DNA of 64,000 bases, taken from the NCBI GenBank assembly GCA_030062745.1, contig CP099839.1:20159324-20223323 (forward strand), written 5' to 3'. This stretch comes from Capitulum mitella. Taxonomy: Eukaryota > Arthropoda > Thecostraca > Pollicipedomorpha > Pollicipedidae. Positions within the stretch are counted from its first letter, which is position 1. The number at the start of each line of letters is the position of its first letter. Made by a program: the position numbers and the translations under genes. Positions 56,411 through 64,000 of the stretch are shown here, piece by piece. A model generated the notes under the pieces. It had not been told where the DNA came from. It saw nothing but the letters and a program-made list of their open reading frames with translations, and did no database searches.

Positions 56411-57493
56411 GGTGGCCCCTCAGCCGGCGGGCGGGCCGCGGGCCAGCGCTGGCCGCTGGCGTTTCTCCGCTGGGTCCCCGGTGCGTCTGCGCCGTCCGGA
56501 GCGGCCCAGTGCCGCCGCCGTGCCGGTCGGTGACCCCGGGGCCAGCGCGCGCACGCCGCGCCCACTTGTTGACGTGGTCTGTGCAGCGGCGCCGCCAGCG
56601 CTGTCCGTGGCGGCGGCGCCGGCGCCGGGCGGGGCGCTGCCCTGCGGCCCGACCAGTGCCTGTCACGTGTTCGAGAGAAGGAGGGGACGAGGTGAGACGG
56701 CCAGGGCGTCGTCCTGGCCGACGCTGCGTGTTGTCGGCGACTGTACACAGCCGTCCTTTGCACTTCTGCGGCAGGCGACAGTCGGACTCCGTAGTTACGC
56801 AGTAGTGGAGGCCAGTCAGGTTTCCCGAGGACGGGGCGCGTCACAACGGGGAACTGAATGGAAGGGAGAAGTATCTTGAGGAGGCCTGAAAACTACAATC
56901 CATCAGTTCAGTATTTCTCCTTTCACGGACTGTTACGCGCATTATTTTTGCGTGGCTGGGCTGTAACGGGTTTTGTCATATTGCACTCTGTTCGGCATTC
57001 TGCTGCATCGGGAGGCACGTTGTTGTCGGTCCCATATTGACCCACCTCTAGTCTGCTACAGTCGCTCCAGAGTTGAAACCTTCGCCAGGGCTGGCAGTTA
57101 GTGTCGCAGTCCGAAATGCAGCGTGCTGTTTTTATACCGACGCTGAGTTATGTTTTTGTGTCGCGTACCACTGCACTGTCGATGTTTGTGTATTGTGCAC
57201 AGAAATGCTGTCCGGTGTCCTTGTTCGAAGCACAACCAAGCCGTTCGTGTTATACGTGTTCTCCAGGATTCCCTGGCCATGTCATTTGCCGGCGTACTGC
57301 GCACCGACAGGCGGCCTGGCAGTTTTTACCGAACATTGTGGTGTTTAGCGGCCAGTACAACTGGTCTGGAGTCAGTTGGCCGCGCGTGACTGTTGCGGTT
57401 ATCCTCCGCCGTTTTCAGATAAACCGGGCTCTGGGCGTGGGCCTGTCCGAGTCGGTTGTGTTTCCACGTCCGGCGGCGCCCGACGACGCAGCC
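56411..57493. other. Upstream/5' untranslated region of CREBRF/REPTOR
   Basis: GC-rich at 56411-56700, falling to mixed composition toward the start codon. The frame of the start codon stays open upstream to about 57101, but this stretch (with many cysteines and no similarity to the family) is more likely untranslated. No TATA box is evident. Confidence 0.4.
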
Positions 57494-58397
57494 ATGGACA
57501 CCGGCTCGGACCCGTTCCTGGAGCACCGCTACGGAGGCGGCGGCGGCGGCGGCGGTGGCGGCCTGGGCGAGGACCCGCAGAGCTACACGGCCGGCGTGCC
57601 GATCCCCGGCCGGCAGCAGTGGCCGTTCTCCCGGCCCGAGTTCACGCAGATGCGCGGCGACCGGCACGAGGTGGAGCTGGGCACCTCGGCCGGCGGCGCC
57701 GCCTCCTCGCAGTCGGCGCTGTTCGGCGAGTTCGCCTCCAGCCCGAGCCCGGGCAGCGGCTGGCGCGTCGGCAGCCACGAGCCGGAGCTGTCGCGCAACC
57801 TGGGCCAGATCCAGATCGACGACATCGAGGGCGTCGACGTCGGCGACCTGATGCCGGGCCAGACGCTGACCGAACTCAACGCCGAGGACGACCTGAACGA
57901 ACTCGACCTGGACCAGCTTTGGACGCACATGCCTGAACTGTTCCCCGGGAAGCAGATCCCGGTCATCAAGTCGGAGTTCGCCGAGCAGCCGATGAAGACC
58001 GAGTGGCCGTCGGAGCCGTTCTCGGTGTCGCTGCCGCCGCCGCCGCTGCCGCCGCCGCCGGCGCCGCTGCTTGGCCGGCGAGACCCGATGCTGCCGAGTT
58101 ACGGGGCCGCGCCGGCGGCAGCGGCGGCGCCGGCGTCTGGCCGTCGCCTGACGCTGCAGGCGCTGCTGGCCCGGCCGGCGCTGACGGCCGAGACGGCGGC
58201 GGCCGGTGGCGGCGGCAGTGGCGGCGGCCAGCTGGGCAGTTCGGCGCCGCACGCCTCCAGCGCCGGCCTGGCCAGCCGGCTCAGCAGCTCGGTGCCAAGC
58301 GATGGCCTGCTGGACCAGCGGCTGGCCCGTCTGCCGCCGCTCTCCGCCTTTGGCCGGATGGACGAGGTGCGCGGCTCGGGCTCCTCGCTGTCTACAG
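57494..58397 (+). CDS. CREBRF: CREBRF exon 1 (N-terminal regulatory region)
   Basis: 904 bp, 301 codons plus one base, ending at ACAG|GTGAGT. Very high GC at third positions. Read-through of the donor would add 35 residues before a stop at 58502-58504. Confidence 0.9.
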
Positions 58398-61300
58398 GTG
58401 AGTCGCTCTCCGTACTGCTGCCAGGCGACCTCTCTTGCTCGGGACCAGCAGCGTCCCCCTGGGCCGGCGGCTGGCGCCCCAGGCCTGATGGATGTCGAAA
58501 TTAGCGGCAGATGGTTGGGCGAAGGTCGGTCGTGACCGGCCCTCCGACAGGTCTATAAATGCTCTAGTACCAGTGGGGTGGCCGGTTTCTGTGCCGGACC
58601 CATCGTATTGCCGTGCACGGCGGCAGGATCAGAAGATATTCCCGAGATCAGCGACTCCGGTACGGCCCACCGTCAGCTTCCATTAGGCGTGGCCGTGGCA
58701 CGTGCCAGCAGCGTGTGCTGGCGGCTTCCGGCGGAAACGTCTCCCAGAGGGAGACTCTCTGTCCCCGGCCGACTGTACCGGGTAGCGCCGCGAACCTCCC
58801 GAATGACGTGCGGATGCGTGGCCAGGCCGTTTGCCTTGAAGGGGCGCGGCGCGGGCGTTGTGTGAGGTGGCCGGCCAATGGCGTGAGGCGCTGTGACCCG
58901 GGGACCTGTGACTCCTGCAGGTATTTTGAGTCCCGGCTCACATGACTCGTACGCCGACGACGGAGCTGACTCGCACGACGAGCGCTACTCGGACAGCGAC
59001 AGTGACGCAGGTGAGCCTCCGTCTGCGCCGCCGCACCGGAGCAGCGGCCGGCCCGATCCGGTCTGGTCCGGTCCGGTCCGGTCCGGTCCGGTCCGGTCCG
59101 GTCCGGTCCCGTCCCGTCCCGTCCCGTCCAGCTCAGCATAGCCCAGCCCAGCCCAGCCCAGTTCAGTCCCAATCCAGTCCAGTTCCAGTCCACTCCTGTC
59201 CGCTCCAGTCCAGTCCATCCTAGTCCAGTCCAGTCCAGTCCAGTTCGTTTCGGTCCGGTCCGGTCCGATCCGGTCCGGTCCGGTCCGGTCCGGTCCGGTC
59301 CGGTCCGGTCCGGTCCGGTCCGGTCCGGTCCCGTCCCGTCCCGTCCAGCTCAGCATAGCCCAGCCCAGCCCAGCCCAGTTCAGTCCAGTCCAGTCCAGTC
59401 CCAGTCCCAGTCCCAGTCCAGTCCAGTCCAGTCCAGTCCAGTCCAGTCCAGTCCATCCTAGTCCAGTCCAGTCCAGTCCAGCCCAGCCCAGTCCAGTCCG
59501 GTCCGGTCCGGTCCGGTTTAGTCTGTCCCGGCGCGGCTCGACCCTGTCGGTCCGTGTCCAGTCGCCGCTGGTCGTCCCGGAGCGAGCCGCGGCGTAGCGC
59601 GCTGTACGGGCCTTCTCTGTCCGGCGCGGTGGTGCCGCCGCTGTGGCCGAGTCCGCTGACATTTCACCCCGTCTGAGCTCTGGACCGTAGACGAGCCGAG
59701 CTGGCGGCCGGCCGGCGGCGTTCCTGGCGCCTGAGCCGCCGACGGTGCGCCGCCTCGCCGCGCGCGAAGCCACCCTCTTCCCGGGAAGGACAACAGCTCG
59801 ACTCGCGCAGGGCGCTGGCGACTGGAGCGGCGAGCTTGGCACGATTCCCGTTCGTTCTCGATTGTCCGGTGCGCAGCCATTGTCTCCGTGCGGATTGAGT
59901 CGAACAGAAGTGCTGTGACTCGTGACCTTCTTGGTCACGTGGACTGCATGGGTCGCCAATGTGCCGTCAGCAGGGCGGCCTGTGTGCGGCTCAGCTGGGC
60001 CCGCCCTGATTCTACCGTTCCGCCTCAGGCTCGACTGTCGGCGACGACGACAGCTTCAGCTCGTCGCTGGGCCGCAAGGAACGCTACTTCTGGCAGTACA
60101 ACGTGCAGGCCAAGGGTCCGAAGGGGCAGCGGCTGCAGCTGGCGCCCGAGATGGCCGACCCGTACCAGGTGCGCCAGGCGGTCGACCCGGTCTTCTCTAG
60201 CAGCTTCCAGATCGACGGCATCAAGCACAGGTACTGCAGCGGCCGGGCCGCAGGCCGCTTCTGCCTCCGCGCTGTCCCACGCTGGTCTGGCACGAGTCCG
60301 TCCGTTTCCGTCTGGCTGTTCGTGGCATTCCGTAGCGACTTCCCCGCCTGACTTCAGACGCTGTCCAGGCAGTGGGAGCGTCAGCTGCCCCTGAGCCGGC
60401 CGTGAAGCCGCTGCTGTTCTCGGGCCGGTTGAGAGGGAGACGAGGCTCTCACTGCCTGGCCAGCGTCTGGAGCCTGGCGGTGAAGCCGCGCTACAGTGCC
60501 GAGAATTGGTTTGTTTTGTGTGTGTGTCAGAGTCATCCACAGATGACCGGAACGCGTAACGTTTGGAGCGGCATACCAGGCCGCCCTTCTCAGCTGAGGT
60601 CTCTCTGTGTAGTGGCGTGTCTGATTGGAACAGTAGGACGGATTGGTTGGATTGATGTGCTGCCCGTTGCGTAGTGTCCTGGACCGTTCGGAACTGGTGA
60701 TACACGCAAGCCGTTCGGAGCAGGTGATATGTGCAGGCCTGGATGTGCCGTCAGCGGGAAGGCGCGTCGCGGCGACGGCAACGACCTGACTCCCAGTCCC
60801 AGGAAGCTGCTCAGCATTCGCTGCGACCTGGACAAGCTGAACCGGCTCATCAACGACATGACGCCCGTCTCTGAGCTGCCCTTCAATGTTCGGCCCAAGT
60901 CGCGCAAAGAGAAAAACAAGCTGGCGTCCAGGTGGGTTCCGTCGCAAATCTCGCGCTCGACTGGACCTCTCAGCATCTTCTAGATGACATGGCTGACCAC
61001 GGGACAGGTGACGATTCATCGGCTGATTGTCCGCCGCGCCCCGGAGTATCCACTGGACGGGACGGCTGATTACTTGCAGACTGATCGCCCAGTGTGCTCC
61101 GTATTGCCCTCTGGACGGGGCGGCCGACTGTTCAGACTGACTGCGCTACGTCTCGCCATCACTGAGTTAGGCCGTCTCGGGGCCGCTATGGCTCACTGGA
61201 GGTCTCGCTTGTGGCACGAACGCGTGATCTTAACCCCTGGAGGTCACATGTTGACGGGGGACAGTTGATACCATAGTGAAAGAGCCCTGGCCCCACGGAC

Positions 61301-63695
61301 GTGAACCGGGCCAAGACGAATTCCAGTGGCAGCTGAACAGCAGGGCTGAGATCTTGCATTAGAGATGTTGCATTAGCCTTGCTCAGAGCTGCCCGCTAGA
61401 TTTCTTGTTACGTATTTCCGTTATGCGGCCTCTGGCTGTGTTGCCGGATGTTAGTTTTTTACAGCGATGAAGCGCAGAGCCCATGCTTAGCGGGTGTGAA
61501 GTCGAGGCCACCGTGTTAGTCGCAGCCGCGGTATGTTTGGCCTGATGTACCACAACACGTCTGGATGGTGCACCAGGGCCCGGGGATTCGGGAGAGTGTT
61601 ATCTGTGACGCCTCCCCCGGGAGCGCCGTGTACGCCCTGACACGGACGCTTGGCGCCGCAGGGCGTGTCGACTGAAGAAGAAGGCTCAGCACGAGGCAAA
61701 CAAGATTCAGCTGTCCGGCCTCACCGAGGAGCAGAGTGAGTTGTAATTTCCTCGTCATTGCCCGTAATGATCGAAAGTGGCAAGGGAAAAATCGGGTGGT
61801 TGGTGTTCGTTAGTATTCGTTGTCGATGCGGTGGTCACTTTGAATGTGGACTTCATCGTCGGTGCAGGGGCTGGTGTTGAGGTGACGCGTCAGTTTTGAA
61901 TCTGTGGCTGGTGTTTATCTTGTGGTTGTTGCCGATTGGGTGGTTATCTTATTGATCTTATGATAAGAAGTGTGACTGATCCGGGGACAAGGACAGAACA
62001 TACAATTATCCCTGCCCGAATTTTGGAACAACAAATGATGCGAACAAACAGCCAACAGGTCAAATTTCTTGTTGTCTGAGAAGTGAGAATGAATAACGCC
62101 ATTGTAGGGAGCGGGGGTAGGAGCAATTTCTATTTGCATGTGCGTGTTTTTCCTGTGCGATTTGTAAGGTGTTCATGCATTTCCGCCAGTCAGTGGGGGC
62201 CTCAGTTACAAAATTTATGCTATCGCTCGCCCCTTGTAGTCCTACATGTTATGGAAAAAATGGGCTGAAAACATATTTTTGAGGTTACAGTAAGTGCTTC
62301 GAAACGCTTCTGGACGAGCTTTGTTATGGCCGCGAATGAGTCATCGTTGCTGTGATAGCTGGTGCTCTTCTGTTAGTGCTGATCTGATCGTCAGTGTGGC
62401 TTTGTTGTTCGGGTTGATCCAGTTGTCGGCGCTGGTGTACGGTGTTTGGTGCGTATTTTGTCATGGCGACTTTAGGGTGATGTTAATTTTGGTGGTTTGT
62501 GCCGTTCTCGTTGCCATTTCTTACCAGATCTATGTTTGACGTAGGATGAAAGTCTTGATTTGGTGGTTGATGATGTGCTGATTTATGTGAATCCGGTGGT
62601 TGTGCTGTACTGCTAGTTGATGTTGATCCGCTGGTCGGTGCTGACCTGCTGACTAGTGATTGGTTGGTTCTGATCTGCTTGTTCGTGTTGACCTGTTGGT
62701 TGGTACTGATCTGGTGGTTGGTGTTGTCCTGTTAGTTGATGTTGATCTGCTGGTTGGTGTTGATGTGTTCCTTGATGATGATCTGGCGGTTGCTGACGTG
62801 CTGGTTGGTGATGACATGTCGGCTGGTGCTGGCCTGCTGGTTGCCAGTGGCCTGTTTACGGTTGCTGGCCTGGTGGCGGGCGGTTGCGCCGGGACGGTAG
62901 CGGCGTGCTGTGTTGTCCGCAGAGCGACTGACGGCGGCGCTGCGGGAGGCGGCCCAGGTGCTGAGGGCGCGCGTGCTGCCCACCGGCTCGCCGCTCGGGC
63001 CAGAGGAAGCCAGCCAGCTGGTGGAGCGGCTCTACAAACAGGCCAACAGTCAGTGAGCCTCGGCGTTCCAGCCGTACTAGTAGGCGTGTCCCCACTCGAG
63101 AATGCCGATCGTGGGCTGGTAATAGGTTGCGGTACTCTGAACAGAATGGCGTCTGTTTCCCATTGGTTACCCTTTGCCAGGACATCTTTCATTTGAAGGA
63201 GATGTCTTTTAACAATCCAGCATTGCTGTTCGCGGTGTAGCCCTTTTTAACTTGAAATGGTTTCCATTTTCCGTGGAGTTTTTTTCTTTTTCTAGAAATT
63301 TTCATGGAATTAACAGGATTATTTCATTTTGATATCCATTCCATGGAAATGGAAACGAAGCATTTCCATTTCCATTTTTCCAAAAGTTATTTTTCCCCGG
63401 CAATATGGAACATAAAACAGTGTTCTACTCCGCCACATTCAGGTAATCAGATGGCCCGCCAGCCAACGAAAAGCGAATCCTGCTGGAGTGTGCGTTTTAG
63501 TGATGTGCTCTGAGCCGACGTCCGGTGTCGGGCGGCGCTGACGGGGCGCCGGTCTTCTCCGCAGAAGGCCGCGTGGCCGGTCACCTGCAGGAGTACGTGC
63601 AGCGCGTCCTGGACCGATACGAGCTGTCGCACGGCGCCGGCACCAGCACCGGCAGCAGCGACTCGGTGTTCCCGCCGCACGCGGAGCACGGCTAG
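57494..63695 (+). CDS. CREBRF: CREBRF/REPTOR-type bZIP transcription regulator (7 exons, complete)
   Basis: Exons 57494-58397, 58921-59010, 60029-60230, 60755-60931, 61662-61735, 62923-63048 and 63565-63695 splice at GT-AG sites in phase to 567 residues. The N-terminus holds a ten-glycine run (14-23), the acidic motif [20 protein letters not shown] (124-143), psi-K-x-E sites (IKSE, MKTE) and a proline run. Then follow an acidic serine stretch, [20 protein letters not shown], and DLTPSPRKL with [20 protein letters not shown]. The bZIP basic region [20 protein letters not shown] is at 447-466 (N453-x7-R461). A weak zipper and the C-terminal [17 protein letters not shown] end the protein. These blocks are those of vertebrate CREBRF and fly REPTOR, which activates starvation and stress genes in the nucleus when TORC1 is off. 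The start codon has good context (gcagccATGg) and an MD..DPF opening like the family; extra upstream exons are possible. Confidence 0.93.
58921..59010 (+). CDS. CREBRF: CREBRF exon 2 (acidic)
   Basis: 90 bp between ctcctgcag and GCAG|GTGAGC. Phase 1 at both ends, so skipping it would keep frame. Encodes [20 protein letters not shown] and then a run of D, E, R, S and Y. Confidence 0.88.
59041..59519. repeat. Pentanucleotide array (GGTCC/CAGTC) in CREBRF intron 2
   Basis: Runs of (GGTCC)n, (CGTCC)n, (CAGCC)n and (CAGTC)n. A composite block (GGTCC run, cgtcc run, agctcagcatagccc, cagcc run) occurs twice, 217 bp apart, showing a higher-order duplication. Confidence 0.92.
60029..60230 (+). CDS. 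CREBRF: CREBRF exon 3 (RYFWQYN block)
   Basis: 202 bp between ttccgcctcag and ACAG|GTACTG. Encodes the family-specific R-K-[DE]-R-Y-F-W-Q-Y motif and ends FQIDGIKH plus a split serine. Confidence 0.92.
60755..60931 (+). CDS. CREBRF: CREBRF exon 4 (conserved linker and start of basic region)
   Basis: 177 bp between gtgccgtcag and CCAG|GTGGGT. Encodes [30 protein letters not shown] and EKNKLAS. It is the most conserved part of the protein. Confidence 0.95.
61662..61735 (+). CDS. CREBRF: CREBRF exon 5 (basic region and zipper start)
   Basis: 74 bp between gcgccgcag and GCAGA|GTGAGT. Encodes [20 protein letters not shown], completing the bZIP basic region. Confidence 0.93.
62550..62880. repeat. 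Degenerate TTGATCTGSTGGTTGGTG repeat in CREBRF intron 5
   Basis: About fifteen imperfect 18-21-bp units built on tgatctgctggttggtg. Stop-poor but not coding. Confidence 0.8.
62923..63048 (+). CDS. CREBRF: CREBRF exon 6 (helical zipper extension)
   Basis: 126 bp after tgtccgcag. Encodes [19 protein letters not shown] to YKQAN. The donor chosen is ACA|GTCAGT, because it puts the last exon in frame. A GTGAGC five bases downstream would break the frame. Confidence 0.8.
63565..63695 (+). CDS. CREBRF: CREBRF exon 7 (C-terminus)
   Basis: After tcttctccgcag. Encodes [20 protein letters not shown] to PPHAEHG, then TAG at 63693-63695. The V-A-G...V...V-L motif matches the C-terminal helix of CREBRF. 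Confidence 0.85.
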
Positions 63696-64000
63696 GCGGC
63701 GGGCGGCGGCGCCCTGCGGCGCGGCCGTCCGCCGCGCCGGCAGCCTGCCGTGGCCGGCCCAGCGGAGACTCAGGGAGCGCCGAGCCGCCCAGGAGGCGGC
63801 GGGCGGCGGCGGCCGGCGCCGGGAAGCCGGCTGTGTTCTGGGGCCTGCTGCAGGAGGACGGCGGCGGGCCTGGTACGAGAGGTGGCCCGCACTCCGTCCC
63901 GACTCGGGGAGCGAGGCCTCTCAGCCTAGTCAGGCAGGACACCTGCCGAATGGCGGCGGCCGACGACGTCCCGGGCAGGGCCAGCCCTTCCCCGTCTGTC
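63696..64000 (+). other. CREBRF: CREBRF 3' untranslated region (start)
   Basis: GC-rich sequence after the stop codon. No AATAAA signal before the window ends, so the transcript end lies beyond. Confidence 0.6.

Noticed and set aside
57101..57493. Extending the CREBRF protein upstream of the ATG at 57494
   Set aside because: The frame is open but cysteine-rich and unlike the family. The ATG at 57494 has better context and a family-like start.
57326..58252. 308-codon minus-strand frame
   Set aside because: Antisense shadow of CREBRF exon 1, arginine-rich from GC-rich codons read backwards.
58985..59959. 324-codon minus-strand frame (WTGLDWTG repeats)
   Set aside because: Product of the intronic pentanucleotide array.

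Overview
This is a window of animal nuclear DNA, most likely from an arthropod. Three things point there: interstitial (TTAGG/CCTAA)n telomere-type runs, spliced genes with GT-AG introns and GC-rich exons, and a very high load of degenerate transposon relics. A crustacean or another non-model arthropod fits, but I cannot name a species. Nothing looks bacterial or plasmid-borne.

Two genes can be recognised. At the left edge, on the minus strand, a MAGE-domain gene (NSMCE3/Nse3-like, a subunit of the SMC5/6 complex) has four exons between 283 and about 3198. Consensus splice sites in matching phase join them into one continuous MAGE fold; the first exon and the 3' end are not resolved. At the right edge, on the plus strand, a complete seven-exon coding region (57494-63695, 567 codons) encodes the arthropod counterpart of CREBRF/REPTOR, an atypical bZIP regulator. 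In flies REPTOR works downstream of TORC1. The two genes are unrelated in function and lie about 54 kb apart.

The space between is mostly mobile DNA. From 3 to 30 kb there are tandem repeats, a foldback with a telomere-repeat loop (9.1-9.5 kb), an 8.5-kb inverted-repeat composite (9.7-18.2 kb) with nested hAT-like and TTAA-target insertions, AACGTT-rich arrays (19.9 and 25.4 kb) and a 1.6-kb near-perfect palindrome (21.2-22.8 kb). From 29 to 42.5 kb there are several copies of two TTAA-target (piggyBac-type) non-autonomous families, here called A and B. One B copy is split by a hAT insertion with its target-site duplication visible.

From 44 to 57 kb the DNA turns GC- and CpG-rich, as expected upstream of the CREBRF/REPTOR gene. 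It carries a 32-bp minisatellite of E-box palindromes, two LINE reverse-transcriptase relics, a tRNA-like SINE head just before it, and exon-like pieces that could be 5' exons. A few other exon-like open stretches on the minus strand (23.8-26.2 kb and 34.8-36.2 kb) look protein-like but match nothing I know. They are reported at low confidence.
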